From positions 36,840,875 through 36,904,874 of the forward strand of contig CM065168.1 of assembly GCA_033026295.1 (NCBI GenBank): DNA of 64,000 nt. The letters are read 5' to 3'. The DNA is from Channa striata (lineage: Eukaryota; Chordata; Actinopteri; Anabantiformes; Channidae). The position numbers were made by a program, and so were the translations under genes. The notes beneath the pieces are model-generated. The model did no database searches and was not told where the DNA came from. It saw only the letters and a list, made by a program, of their open reading frames with translations. Shown here in pieces: positions 25,289 to 38,124 of this stretch. The first letter of the stretch is position 1. Each line of letters opens with the position of its first letter.

Positions 25289-27700
25289 CAAGAAAGTCAT
25301 AGAGAGAACAGGTGCCTCAGTGATTTAGAAAAACAGTGTATCTGCTGTTCTATGGGAAACAGGTAACAGAAAAGGTTTTACACATCAAACTTTCTGAAGA
25401 TACAAATTTTGGACAAGTTTCTAACTACAGTACACCTAGACTCTGCTAATGTGTTTTGTAGCTTTAGGTTCCCGGACAGAACCTGTGGGCCTTTTTCTTG
25501 TTTTGAAGGGAGTTTTTTTTCTGTCCACCATTGCCCAGTGTTTGTTCAGGGGGAGGATTTGTATTTCTATGTGATATTTATGATATTTTTAGTTAGTTGG
25601 CCTTTTATAAAAGCACAGTACCTTGCAGTAGCATGTTTGTGTCTAACAAAGTGTTACTAAGTATTGCTATTTATACTTTCATAAATAATCTAACTACTCC
25701 CTCCATTACATTCAACATTCTGCATCTTGTATTCAGCATTAAAAAACAGTAAATATTTAACAAAACCAACCATTAATTTACTTTTAAGAGGTAATGACAC
25801 AATTGTATGTATTTGTTCTATCCCTATGTTATCCAATGCTTCCCTCTACTGGTCACAGTCGTGCAGCTTACAACTGAACACTGAGTCTGACCTAAACCCA
25901 TATTACAACTTATTACAAGTGTACAGTGTTCAAACGTGTGGACAGATGTTCATATGTAAATATCCATCTTACAGCACAAAAGCTAGCTTAGCACTTTGCT
26001 TTACTCTTTACTCCTTGACTTGAATTGTTTTCTTGCCAAATGCATAATGTAAATGTAAACACTGCCAATCTACTTTTATATTGTTGGTTTTTCAAAATAT
26101 ATTTCTCTCACCAACGGAAAAGGAAATTTAAATAAATGTGTTTGCTTGAAAATTGTAAACATTGTAACAGCAAATAAAAAACAGCTCTATAAAGAAAAGT
26201 ACAGTATCGTAGTAATGTGTTTAAAGAAAACACACATTTTTAAAGAAGCACAAGTGGCACATTTGTCTTCTGTCTGATTGATTTACTCAATGCAACTGGC
26301 ATTATTGTTATCTTAAAATATATAAAACATTTAAACAAAAAATGTATAAGTATAAAATAAATGATACAAATGTTTCTTATGTGGTTACACTTCTTAGTGA
26401 TGAGATATTGTTTTGATAGTGTAGACACACTGGATTACCTAAAAGACTTTGCATCAGAATATGTTGTATTTCAGGATCCTATTTTTAGGACAGATCCACT
26501 AAACCTGAAAGACCTGGGTTGAAGTATGTTGCTTTCAAAAAGGAAAAACACATGTTTCATTAGCTGAAATTTGATATTACATTATATATTAATATGATTA
26601 ACACTGAATGAATACCAGACATTTCATTGTCACTACCAATGCATGTTTGTATTTCTTGTGTTTGTTTTTCACTACCCCTGCATGCATTTGTATTTACTGA
26701 TTGTGATTCTGTTGTTAGTTATTAGTCTCCTCATTTTGAGTGATTATCCGTTCGTAGAATTAGCCTCTCTTTAAGAGTTCTTTTGTTTAAAGTGCTTGCC
26801 TGTGATTTTGTTTTAGTACAAGTCCCTGCCTTTGAGTTATTATAGTATCAGGAGTATGTGTGTCAGTTAATAACTATATCAGTAGTTCATGTGTTATAGA
26901 CCAAGTCTCTTCCTTTGAGTTAATATTGTTATCACCTCAAGTGTATGTGCTGAGAACTATAGTATCAGGAGTATGTGTGTTATTAACTGTATCAGTAGTT
27001 AATGTTTTAATAAAACTTCTGCACTCTCATCACGTCGCAGCTTCTGCTTTTGGTTCCTCTAGTTACAGTATCCAGTTATGGTAACCATTACACATGTGTA
27101 AAGAGGAATAAGAAAGTTTATTACTAGACAAGGCTTTGTTGATTGTTTCATAGAGTTTTGACACTGACTCTGATAATATCGTGACTTAAGCTGGAGCAGA
27201 TCCTGTCAGGAACCCTGTGATTGCAGTTGACATTACAGTGAGGAGGGTGTCTGCCTGCAAGATGAACAAGAGTGACAATGAGGACCATTAATAAATGCAA
27301 AGAGAAGCAATCAAAGTCCTGACCTTGTTCAGCCATTGAATAAATGGGATGAAGGGGTGGTAGATGATGAGAAGAGATGGTTGGACCACAGAGGTAAAGT
27401 TGTCTCAGTCTAACTGTTGAACGACAGTAAATATTCTATACAATAAAAAATAAAGAATGTTAACGTAAATAAAATTGGTACCAACTTAATAAAACTCAAG
27501 CATGTTCGCACAACATATGGAAGTGAAACATTAAAAAAGGATGTACTACATAAAGTGATGGAATGGTTACAACAGGCATAAACTGTTTAAGAAACATTTC
27601 AAAAGTGTTTATGGTTTATTGTGTGTTGCACTGTGTAATTTGGACCAACTATTGGAGCAGGTTTTGAGTATTTTGTATTACATTTGACGATTTGCTGTTA
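25289..27700. other. Intergenic, no gene recognised
   Basis: AT-rich sequence between the divergent transcript candidate and the per1 upstream region. The short frames here show no family pattern. The only structure seen is the imperfect tandem repeat at 26815-27015. Confidence 0.5.
26815..27015 (+). repeat. Imperfect two-copy tandem repeat, unit about 115 bases
   Basis: TATAGTATCAGGAGTATGTG occurs near 26841 and again near 26959. In both copies it is followed by a TTAATAACTATATCAGTAGTT-like stretch, and TTGAGTTA(T/A)TAT words are also repeated. No coding content. Confidence 0.6.
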
Positions 27701-27779
27701 ACATGCCCTTCTCTCAACCCAACTCAGCTCCTGCTTAAAACTGGATCGTATTGTTGTACCAATGCCTATTTACACACTG

Positions 27780-27960
27780 GCATATGTGCCCTACATCTGC
27801 TCTGTTTACAGCCGCTCACCAACCACCCCGTCGGCCGCGTGCCTTCAGACAGGGAGAAGAACAAATGACGTCACAGACTTAGGAGCACGTTGACATGTGC
27901 ATGCCGGGGCCGGGCCGCAGCCGTAAATAACTAACAAATGTGCAAAACCCAGTTCTGCCT
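27780..27960 (+). promoter_or_regulatory. Candidate distal per1 element: CRE plus E-prime box
   Basis: A GC-richer island in AT-rich DNA contains a perfect palindromic CRE, TGACGTCA (27866-27873), followed 12 bases later by CACGTT (27886-27891), the E-prime form bound by CLOCK/BMAL in period genes. It lies about 1.5-1.9 kb upstream of the proposed first per1 exon. Mammalian Per1 is known to have an upstream CRE. Assignment to per1 is inferred from position. Confidence 0.4.
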
Positions 27961-28569
27961 GACAGAGCACTTCAGAATCCTGCACCAGTCCCCCCTAGTT
28001 TTCCCTGCTACTCGATTATTATTTCCTTCAATTTGGCAAAAATATCACACATAAATCTTTCAAAGTAGTAAGCTGCTTGCATGATGGCTGATCTGAGGTT
28101 CTGCTCAGGCTAATGCATTGTTTCTTTAATATGTCAGGCACCTGCTTATTCAGCTCCACTATGGGTTGGAGCCACTGGGGGGCCTGGGGTCGCACTGGAC
28201 ACCCCCCAACTCTGATTGGCCAGACCAGGTGCCACCCGCTGCCAGAGAGACAAAGTGGCACTGCCAGTAGCTTTGGTAGAACTTTCAGCACAAGGATAAC
28301 TAACCAAATCTGAAGCTGAAAGAAATCACCATCATTAGAAATAGATTTTATTATTTTGTCCATGTAAGGTGGTTTATTCTGTTTTATCAAAATAGAAGTT
28401 TATAGCTGTTGCACCCAGGCCGATTTTTATATCTATCTTAGAGAGGTTGAGTGATAACATTAAATAAACACATACATTGTTAATTAATAATAAAAATACA
28501 TCTTCCAGATGTATGTATTTCAACATAGTTAATGCATAATAATACATCATAATTAGGGTCTAATCTCAT

Positions 28570-28720
28570 TACTGCAATTCTTAAAACTCTTCACAGGCTC
28601 CCAGTATAACACAGAATTAACTATAAAACTCTACTGCTGGTCTTTGAAACACTGACCTGCTCACTGCCCATAGTCCAGCCAAATGTCCTCAGGTCATGAC
28701 GGTCATCTTCTAACTTTGAT
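28570..28720 (+). mobile_element. Possible LINE reverse-transcriptase fragment
   Basis: The broken translation reads roughly HRLPV, then HRINYKTLLLVFETL, which resembles the LPVxxRIxYKILLLxFK stretch near the C terminus of fish L2/Rex-type LINE proteins. It is very short and interrupted by stops. Confidence 0.4.
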
Positions 28721-29289
28721 TAGAATAAGATTCAAGTCTTCAGATGGAGCTTTTAGCTACTTCAGTCCTACTGAATAATGTCGTTTTGGACATAGATGGG
28801 TTATTAAACAGCCTGTAGGGCACAGATGCAGGTCACTGGGGATTAGAGGGCCATTAGGCAAGACTATGGAGTTACTTACATTTCATGCCTGAAAGTGCCC
28901 AGACAACCACAAAAGGAAACAAAACGATTCAAACTAATGGACATTGACCTCAAACTTTTTAAAACAGCTGCAAAATCAAAAAAAAAAAGGCGTGCACTGT
29001 CGTGAAACAGACATAAAAGACTAAAAAGCAGACACAAAATAACCAGAATTGATTTTGAATGAAATGTCTTTTTTTGCAACATGAAGCAACTTGCACTGAT
29101 TTGACTTTGTTGATTTAATTTTTATTGATATATGCATCTGCAAAGCCATATCGTTCAGCAGAGTAAAAAGTGCAACATTTACTTGTGAACAGCAATAGAG
29201 TTCATGTAAAAGTAGCATATAATGGAAATAGTCAAGAAGATTACAATAATTATAATTATAAGTACCTAAAAACGTATGTAAATGCTCTT

Positions 29290-29738
29290 GGCTCCTAACA
29301 CTAAATGTGACTGCGGAGCTCCTGCAGGTATTACGGCAGACTGCATCGGTGTGGGCGTGGTCTACGCCCTCTCATGTTCCAGTATGTTTAGAAATGAACC
29401 GAGGCCCAGTCACTGTGCAACGTGACCGACCGAGCCCCGTGCCGCTGTCCACGCCCACCCCGGCCAATCAAAACGCTTTGGGGCGTGGTTAAGCTGGGAC
29501 ACGAAATCGCAACGTCCAATCGCAAAGGCGAATTCAATATTACTTGCCAGACCAGGCACCGGCACGTGTGTCCCTGCGTGTAAACTAGTGTTGGAGGGGC
29601 GGACAAAAATGTCTGGAGAGCAAATACAGACTGCGAGGCAACGACCAGCGAGCAGGATCTATGCTGTTTCGATTAGATTTTTGAGTACCTTATCGTGGAA
29701 TATCGAAGCTGTTGTTTTTGATTTGAAGCATATCTGAG
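29290..29738 (+). promoter_or_regulatory. Candidate per1 promoter 1 and non-coding first exon
   Basis: A CpG-enriched block contains two CCAAT boxes (29464-29468, 29516-29520), a GGGGCGTGG Sp/KLF-type box near 29480 and a canonical E-box CACGTG (29563-29568). It ends at a consensus donor, CTGAG/GTAAGA, with the exon end at about 29738. The exon contains an ATG (about 29610) that opens only a 42-codon frame ending just before the donor, most likely an upstream ORF in the 5' leader. The next plus-strand gene is per1, so this is probably its distal first exon. No other plus-strand coding exon lies between. Confidence 0.5.
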
Positions 29739-30287
29739 GTAAGATGATCGTGTCTTGTGTTGTATCTGTGGAGGCATTGTTGAAGAGATGCTAGCTGTTA
29801 ACTAGGTTCATTAGCTAGCTGTACATATAATGTATGATAATAACTATTCTGAATAATCAAAATGTCTAACTCTGCGCTCTTTTAACATTTTGGGTAATGT
29901 CAAGAAAGAGTAACCTGATATTAATAAAAAAAATAATTTATTAAGTTTTTAAGGTAGACGAAGCCAGCATTGTTTGCTAATAATATTTAGGTTTTTCAGA
30001 TCTGAATAACTACTTTTGCTGAATTTAACATGAGTCTGTCATTTTTTGTGTCTGTGTGGTGGACATACATGGGGACGGTGCACAATGTAACTAGTACAAT
30101 GGCTGCAAAAATGCGCCACTGTGGTTCATAGGTTCATATTGAGTCGTTATGCTAACAATGAAGTAAAAAAGGGTTTTACACTTTGTTGTGATTTTGTATC
30201 ATGTTAACCAGGAATTCTTTGATTAGTGCAAAGGGTGATCCTGGTTGTGTAGCTTGTTCACCAGGTTTTCTGTGATGCTCTTGTGTT

Positions 30288-30314
30288 CACACACACACAC
30301 ACACACACACACAC
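30288..30314 (+). repeat. (CA)n microsatellite
   Basis: An uninterrupted CA dinucleotide run of about 27 bases in the candidate per1 5' intron. Confidence 0.95.
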
Positions 30315-32849
30315 TGATATGAGACAACAACGTCCATCTTTTTAATATTCCAACACGACATCAAAGGTAGTAGTTAGTAAAGGCATGTTTGATCCAACAT
30401 GTATTTGGTAGAAAGTGCAGCATTTAACAAGCTGATGAAGCATTTTAAAGTTTGCTGAAATGACATCAGTTCACTTTGTGCGCCCTACAGTGTTCTTATA
30501 GGTTGCATTGCTGTTGTGTATGTGTGCATAAATTTTGCGTCTGCCAAACTTAAGGATGTCCAGTCATTGACAGCTGTTGCAATACATACCTGTAGTCCTT
30601 GCACAGTACCTACACAAGCTATAATTAAATTTGTAATCAAATTTAGTTTATCTACCTAGCCCAAGCATGCCATGGCAAGCTGGCATCTAAACCCGGTTCC
30701 TCTGTTATGTATAACATGTAATGTTGAGAATGTATAGTCATCTTCTTGCATTGTTGATGCTCTGTGTGATAAGATGTAATTAGTGCTGTACAGTATGTCC
30801 TCTGGAGACATGTATTTGCATAGATGCAACACTCACGTACACATTTACTGTACAACGTACATGACTATCCAAACCAGCTCCACATACTGCAAACATTCAG
30901 AAAGCTTATTGAACAGATACCTAAAGAGAATAATACAAAGAGAAAGTCAAACCACCCTCCCCTAACTTACTTTGAGACTCCATAAAAAGCCACAGAAAGA
31001 AGACTCTTCTAGCCTGTGTACAGGCAAATTAAACTTGGCACCAGTGAGCGGCACTAATTTGAAATGAGTGGCTGAGAAGGTAAGAAGGCAGAAAGAGTTG
31101 CAAACTACAGTTCATTTAAACAGGCTCAACACACAAGACAAGTAGACAGTCTGTAGTTTCCTGAGGGATGTGACGGCATTGCCTGGTCTGAACACTGAGA
31201 GGTGACAAAGAGGAGCATCAACACCCTGGTTCACCTGCTTTGGCTGCAAGAGCTTTGTAATTACCTTAGTGTCCATAAAAATGTATAGAGCCACTGAATG
31301 TCTGTTCAGCTGTATACTGTACTTAACTAAACTACCCTAAAAGCTGAAAAACAAAAAGCCCCAGGCTACAAAGGACAGTAAGGGGGAGGTTTGGAAAGAA
31401 TAGTTTGGTTGTAGAGGGATTGTGTGTATTCTCCGTGTTCTCAGACAGCAATAAAACAATGAGAGCTACCTACAGTAATTTACAACAGTCTGACAGCAAA
31501 TAGTTCACAGGTGGCACCTAAACATGCCTGGAGATCTAGGGTCTCCATGTTACTCAACACACTTAATACTCAGATTACACGTATATTTACAGCTCTATTT
31601 GTTACACGGTCAGTCTACAAAGACGTGTATGCACGATTCTAATATTTATTATTTTATTTCTGGGAATGGGAATACAAGTGTGTATGGGCTTCGAAATATG
31701 GCTTTGAAATTTGACGACTGTTACACTTGGATAGGATTCTGTATGTGGTTTTGCTTGCTGGTTAACCAGATTGACTGCAAAGTGGAAAAAGTAAAGTATT
31801 GTTAAGTACTTGAATTACCTATTTACAATTTAAGAAAAGTCAACTCCCTAAAAAAGTGACTCATGTTTTTTTATACTAGAAATGTAATATGTGATATAGA
31901 ACAGGGACACTAATGTTAATCGGTGTGGCTTCATACTTGTTTGTTTTATGTTATAGCACAGTTCTCAAACTTGTTGCTAATTATTATGTTTTTTTCTGTA
32001 GATTGTCATAGAAAAGCTTTTCAAGAGAATTTTCTCATCTGTAGCAAAACAGCAGAGCTTGACAATTGCAAAAATTACTTAAAACTATCGAACAAATGAG
32101 TAGGGATCTGTTAAAAAAGAGGTAATTTTACCTAATAGAGGCGGCTCAGTTTTGCCAAAGTTTCTGATTGTTACATTGGTTAGGTTTAGAAATGGTTCTA
32201 GTTTTTGCTTTTGTGCTCTTCCTTTATCACACAGATACAATACTAACTGCAGGCATCAGCATGCTGGTAACTCTACACTAATTGAAGTGAATGATGAAGA
32301 AATCATTGATTTGTTGACAGGGTGCATGGAACATTTCCCAGTAAGACACTATTTAATGAAGTGGAGCAAATATGGCGTTACAGTGTAAGCACTAAAAACT
32401 TCACAGCTCACTTTATGATGAGAGCCAAAAACTCAGTTAACATATGTTTTATTACATTTTGAAGGTTTTTCTTTTTGCTTCAGTGATTGTAGAGTGAGGT
32501 AAATGATAGTATAGGCTGAAGCTAGTATATCTAAATCTACCATGATGGTAGATTTGGAATTACTTTGATTCATTTTTACTTACTAATAATATTACATTCT
32601 GGGCCACAAGAAATGATGACTACTAATTTATTAATGTCTGGGGTATTGTAGCAATACCTGAACTCTGTTGTAACTACTTTGGCACAAAATTAAGAACATC
32701 TGTGTTGTCCCAGTCAAATATCCATTGCAACAACATCTTTTTCTGGCTGTCACCAATTTTTTTGTATTCTGCTTAGGATAAGCATGAAAATAATGTAGAA
32801 GTCGAAATTGCATGAGAGATATGCAAGTTCAATGGGAAAATGTATAAGC

Positions 32850-32985
32850 CGAGGCTTAGTTTGTTAAGCAGTTGTCCATGAAGCACAGGGTCAGTGGTTC
32901 AACTCCCAGTTTCTCGTGGCCACATGTTGTATCCCTGCACAGGACACTAAGCCCCCAACCCAGAGTGCTTTAAATGTAGCAGCTT
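32850..32985 (+). mobile_element. tRNA-derived SINE relic
   Basis: A degraded A-box-like GGCTTAGTTTGTTAAGCAG is followed by the B-box-like GGTTCAACTCC (32896-32906) and by AGGACACTAAGCCCCCAACCC. The last resembles the GACACTGAACCCCCAAC stretch of common fish tRNA-type SINEs. Confidence 0.55.
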
Positions 32986-34029
32986 GTACACAACAACTTC
33001 CCCATTGAATCCAGTATATAATTAAAATGTTATGGTGTCATTTTTTATCTGGTTCAATGGTTTGTTAAAAGTGAACAACCACTGACTAAACAATACATCA
33101 GTAGTTGACAAAATATTAGTATGTCAGTAACTATTATTATAGTTTTGCGGTTATATGCTGAGACACAGAAGAAATTGGCAAATGGCATAGCATGACATTT
33201 CCAGAAAGAAAAATGTGGAATCCAGGAAATAATAAAATGTTTTAACAAGACTCAGTGTTTCCCCTTTGCTCCACTGTTGCTGAACTAGATTAGTTTCAAA
33301 CATTATTATGTAGTTAGCTGAGAGTAAATTCTGAAAAAAGAGCTTTTACCATTTCAGATCCTCCCTTTGTCATTTCACCAACTCCGACACAAACACCACT
33401 AATATAAGAGAGAATATGCCACATAATAAGAGAACAACAATAGTTTTTTCTTTTCATTCAGAAAATGATCAGAGCATCTCTAAAGAGTACTCACTACATT
33501 GTATAAAAATATTAACCAATATGAAATAAGTTTTATATATATATATAAGCTAAAACTTTTTTCATATTATTACCCTACCTGGAACTGTTATATATGACAT
33601 TGGTTGTGGCACATACAGATGTAAAACTAAAACAATAAATAACAATAAGTGGGGATTTAGTCAGGTGGGTTAGACAAACACAAATAGTGATCGAAAAAAT
33701 AATAATACTTGATCATATGGACAATGTTAAAGAACTGCTGTATAACATAAAAAAAATTGTATCTGCCTCAATCCACATCACTCATTAACATTAGTATCAC
33801 TATTCTATATGACATTTCCAGTTTGATTACATCCCTGATTAAATAGGGTTGTAATGAAACTTATAATCTGATCTAGGTAGGAGGTAACTCAAAATAGAAT
33901 GAATGAATGAAACATTTCCTTGACAGCTATCAAGGCTTCATCTTTTTAATCATTCTTCTAAATCCTATCTCATAAAAAAATGCCAACCAGATCTTAGGCC
34001 TGTTACTGTCAGCAGTCATATTGTGAAGA

Positions 34030-34050
34030 TGTGTGTGTGTGTGTGTGTGT
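34030..34050 (+). repeat. (TG)n microsatellite
   Basis: About ten TG units immediately upstream of the second CpG-rich candidate per1 promoter. Confidence 0.95.
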
Positions 34051-34119
34051 CATCGCCCCAGTCTCTTCGTGCCGTAAATGCTCATTCTTGACACTGACAG
34101 TAAATCAGCTTCGTCTCTG

Positions 34120-34622
34120 CGCTTATTCAAGAGACGAACATGGAGGCGGAGCTCAGGCCAGTGTCCTGCAGACCGCCTGTGCGAGCCGAACGCCGGACGC
34201 CCGTCGCAGGCAGCCCAGCCTCTGCATTGGCTTCTCTCATTGGCTCAACGCGCCGACCAATCAGGCGGAGGCGAGCCTTGCGGGAAATCACCGCCTCGGA
34301 CACGTGTTGTGTACACAGAGAATCAGCGCGGCCGTGACCGTGACTGCGCCGCCGCCGTCGCCGTGCGAGCCGTGCGCGACCGTGCGAGCGAGCGAGCGAG
34401 CGAAGCTTCGGCTCCGGGCGGACGGTGCAACCGCGCTGCGTCTCATTTTTTTGACCCGGATAACTCGGGCGCGTCGTGATGCGTCCGTCGGCGGAGCGGC
34501 TCGGAGGAGAAGTTCATCACACATGTTCACGCACGGGGCCAGCCCACACCTTCCTGCGGCCTCCGCCTGCACAATGCAGCAGGGCAGGGAAGTGTGTCAT
34601 GTTACACTGAGTTCCTTCCAGG
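34120..34622 (+). promoter_or_regulatory. Candidate per1 promoter 2: CpG island with E-box
   Basis: This is a strongly CpG-rich block. It has three CCAAT-type boxes (ATTGG at 34226 and 34239, CCAAT at 34257), a canonical CACGTG E-box (34301-34306) 40 bases downstream of the last one, GCC-triplet and GCGA repeats (about 34344-34402) and a possible donor TTCCAG/GTGACT near 34621. It lies 3.5 kb upstream of the first per1 coding exon. The arrangement fits a proximal alternative first exon, and mammalian PER1 is known to use alternative first exons. The open frames here look like CpG-island artefacts. Confidence 0.5.
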
Positions 34623-37600
34623 TGACTGTTGTTCTGTACAAGGAGGGAACTTCTTGTGAAAACATGCGTGGATGTGGCCTGCGGTGGAAAACACAAGGTG
34701 ACGGTTTGGGTCCAACCCACTAAAACTTTCAGTTTAACAAACACAAAACTACCACCACCATCTGCGTTATTATACTTAAATGTATTTTACGTGTTTATCT
34801 GATGATCAGCTAATTGATCTGTAATAGCAACAATGCAGGTTCATTATGTGCATGGCATCAACAAAAGGTGGTTGGTTTTCTTTTGTCTTAAGTGAGCAGA
34901 AATTTGTTTCATTATAAATTAAGTGTTGTGGTCGGGCTGCCGGCTTTAAAAAATGCTCAAATGTAAAGAGGTTTCAGGAGCCGTCACAACAATCCTCCCA
35001 CTTTTTAATAGACACAGCGTTGTCAGTCTTGTTTTACAGTTACTGTGATGCAGCGCTCAATAAGTCACTGCGTGAAATTGTTTGAAGCTTTACAGATGCA
35101 GCGCTTGTATCAAATGAGCACTTGTTTCTCATTACCGTCATAGTGAGCAGATTTGTGGCCAACTGTTGGAGCGGAGCCCAGACAAAGTCAAGTGGTGGTG
35201 AGGTGCTTCACTAGCAATCATGCTCTATGACTTTGCTAAATTTGGTGCTGTGGCATCTCCCACACTTTCTTAAAATGTGAACGCAAATGTGTTGTTTGGT
35301 GAAATGAAATAATTTATTCAGCTCCAAAACATAGGGCTGCCATGATTGAAATGCAGATAGCACATGACGCTGGCAGTCTCTTTTAAAAATATGTGCACAT
35401 GTACATGGTGCTCAGTCATTCTCAGCTTTAGCCTTATGTTCTGTGGAAATGTCCATCACAGAGACCTGTACTGATGTTGGTAATCAATTAATATTGAGCA
35501 GACTATTGCTACACTATTATAAATGAGACTATTATATTCTCAGTTTAATCTTATTTTGTCTGGTCTGGTTTATAACATTTCCAAATGTAGGTCCAAGGTT
35601 ACTTAAGAGAAAAAGAGCGTGACTCCACCAGTGGAAGTGAAAGTAAGTTAAGAATGATCACAAGCCTTTATCTGTGATTAAGTGTGGTGCAGTTTTGTGA
35701 TATATTATTTTACTTCACTAGATCAATGACCTCTGCATTTTCAAATAGTGTTTATCTATTCACCAAAAATGCGGCAGAGCATCTTTGAATTATTTTGAAA
35801 TCTGACCTGAAGTTTCAACAAATCAAAAAATGTGATGACATGTTTCAGAGTCAGTTTGCCCTCACTATTGCTGTCCCAACATGCATTTTATGAATCTGTC
35901 AACCTCTTTTACATCCAGTATGTCACCCTGTGTCAAATACTCCACATTTGCTCCAGTTCATTGCTTTGGGAGTCAGATGTAATGTGTGCTGAGCTGAACA
36001 GTAAGACATTCAAAGACAACATACGTGTTTGCCAGGGAGTGAGACGAGCATCAAGCTGCAGCTATTTTCCACATTTATTCATAAGGCACGCTGTCTTGCG
36101 TAATCAGAGCTCAGTCTTACAGAGTGCATTTCCTGTAAATTATTAGAGCAGGGTGGTTTGCGCTGTTACCTCACAGTCATGGCTTCAAACCTGAACATTA
36201 GTGGAGTTTGCATGCACGCTCAGTGTCTCTAACGGTATCTGTCGGGTACTCTGGTGTCCTTCCGCAGTGCAAAGACATGTAGTACAGGTCCCCTGCAAAC
36301 TTTATAGTGTGAATGTGAGTCTGAATTGTGTCAGAATGCAAGCTGTGACTGAATACAGCAGAATCAACTGAATTTGGGCATGCACTCTCTGTGCAAATGG
36401 CCCACTGCAGCTGCTGGGTGAGTGGGCCAGCACGGCACATACTGGTTATTCTAGTAGCCTGAGCAGCGGTTCACCACCACCTCTACCAGCCCCCATGTGT
36501 CTTTCCTGTCACCCATCAAAGTATGCAAGGATGCCAGCCTGCCTCTACGCCCACTCGTGCCCTGCTTACATGTTTTCATGATTGCTCTTTTCCCCTACCC
36601 ATTTGGGCCGTAGCAGACGCAGCTTATCTTGTCAGATCGTCCATCTGACCAAATGTAATGCCGAGCAGCGTTTCATGGCTTCTGTCGATGCGTACCATCG
36701 ACCGGAGGCGAGACCATACTGTATGAATTCTGCAACTCAAATATCTGCAATTGTTCACTCTTGCCATTATCAAAATGTTACATTTCTATTACTTATTTTT
36801 AAGGTTATCATTAGTTCTCCACACCTTTTGTCCTGGGGACTAATAATCAGTCTCCAGCTGGCGGCTGCTCTGAACCCGTCTACTCAGCCGTGTTGGGTTG
36901 TTGCGTCAGAACATGAGGAACATGTCTGAGCTGTCAGTGCAGGGACCTAGTTAAATCTGTCCTGAACAAATTCTGCATCAAAAGCATCACCGCACACCTG
37001 TGTGAGGCAGGTAAAGGGGCTTGTGGGGCAGCTCTGAGTATAAAATTGACAGGATTAACGCCTGAGTACCAGCTTGTGTCGTCTTCTGGTTGCGTCTGCG
37101 CGGCTTAAAGGATTATGGCTATCTCTCTTTCCTGAAGAATAAATAGCACTAGACTTTTACTTGCGTAGGTGGTGGCCAAACAGGTATATGCTTTACGTTA
37201 CTATTTAGAAAGAAGGCCAAATTTATAACAGGCATCCTCGTGGTGTACTGTTTGTTTTGACTCTGACGTAAAAGTGGACTAAGCTGTGACATCTTAACAA
37301 ATGTCCTGTGTAATTTTGGTAAAAGTGCAAGTCCACCTGTTCTGTATAAGGATGCGTAATTGTGGACTTGCTGCAAAGAAATAGGAGCTGGATATTATTG
37401 TCCTTTGGTTCTTCAAGTGAGATGATAATCTGGGTAAAACACTCACAGCTAGACAAACATGCACTCTGTTCCACAAGTCAGAGGAAACACTTCATGGTAT
37501 TATTTGAATTGTCTTTGTAGAGTGAACTGATAAACAGTTTTTTTTCCGTAGCTACAGTCCTTGGGAGACACAGACAAGGCCACAAGAAGTGTTTTTTAAT

Positions 37601-37653
37601 CCTGTAGCTACTATTATTAATTAATTCTCTATCCAATTCTCTCTTTTTCTCAG
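34623..37653 (+). other. Candidate per1 5' intron, proximal part
   Basis: Non-coding sequence between the second promoter and the acceptor tctctttttctcag at 37653. It includes one fish repeat (36150-36330). Confidence 0.45.
36150..36330 (+). mobile_element. Fish SINE-type repeat relic
   Basis: The order GTTACCTCACAGTCATGG, GGAGTTTGCATGCACGCTC, TCGGGTACTCTGGTGTCCTT, GTGCAAAGACATGTAG and GTGTGAATGTGAGTCTGAA follows a very common fish repeat. That repeat reads through a tRNA-like head, then 'ggagtttgcatgttctcc', 'tccaaagacatg' and 'tgtgaatgtgag' words. Confidence 0.65.
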
Positions 37654-38124
37654 GTGGCCTTTAGCACCTAGATCATCACATCTCTGATACAGAGTGAAGG
37701 GACTGTTTTCTGCTCTCACCAGGAGCTGATTTTCTCACTCTGCCTCACGATCTCTCGTCCCATCTGTTGGAAGCACTAATGCCAAGGCTGTTTCATAACC
37801 ACAAAATCATCTCTTCTCTGTGCTACCTTGAGTGACAAGACACTTAAAGACAATTTGCTGTCTCTCTGGAAAGGCAGCCTGTGTTTTTTTTCGAAGATCT
37901 TTTAGCACCATCAAAGACGGGCTCTTAGCCCAAAACCCTTTGATTTTGCAGTTGTTCTTTTTGCAGGAGAAACCATGAAATTCTCTCTGTAGTTCATTAA
38001 CTAGTAGCTAACAACCATGATTCACTTGGTTATACACAGTAGTCCCACTTAAACTAAAGGTTTCACAAAATTTTTCCTTGGCTGACACCTTAATCAAGCT
38101 GTACCAGCTATATTTTACTCTAGT
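37654..38124 (+). other. per1: per1 5' leader exon (candidate)
   Basis: A strong polypyrimidine acceptor (tctctttttctcag) ends at 37653, and no splice site is needed between there and the per1 ATG at 38125. Several ATGs open short frames in the leader. A second acceptor, ttttactctag, ends at 38123, one base before the ATG triplet. A shorter exon beginning there is equally possible and would avoid those upstream ATGs. Confidence 0.4.

Larger units (their letters stand above)
29739..34100 (+). other. Candidate per1 5' intron sequence
   Basis: AT-rich and non-coding. It holds a (CA)n microsatellite, an 11-base-arm hairpin (32533-32555), a SINE relic (32850-32985), a short (TA)n run near 33535-33547 and a (TG)n run. 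No coding exon is recognised. Confidence 0.45.

Noticed and set aside
28028..28390. Minus-strand open frame of 120 codons
   Set aside because: No recognisable domain, no splice partners and no codon pattern. It looks like a chance frame in intergenic DNA.
34031..34723. Open frame of 230 codons starting in the TG repeat
   Set aside because: It begins with MCVCVCV encoded by the microsatellite and runs through a CpG island where stops are rare on all frames. There is no family pattern, and the region fits a promoter and 5' leader better.
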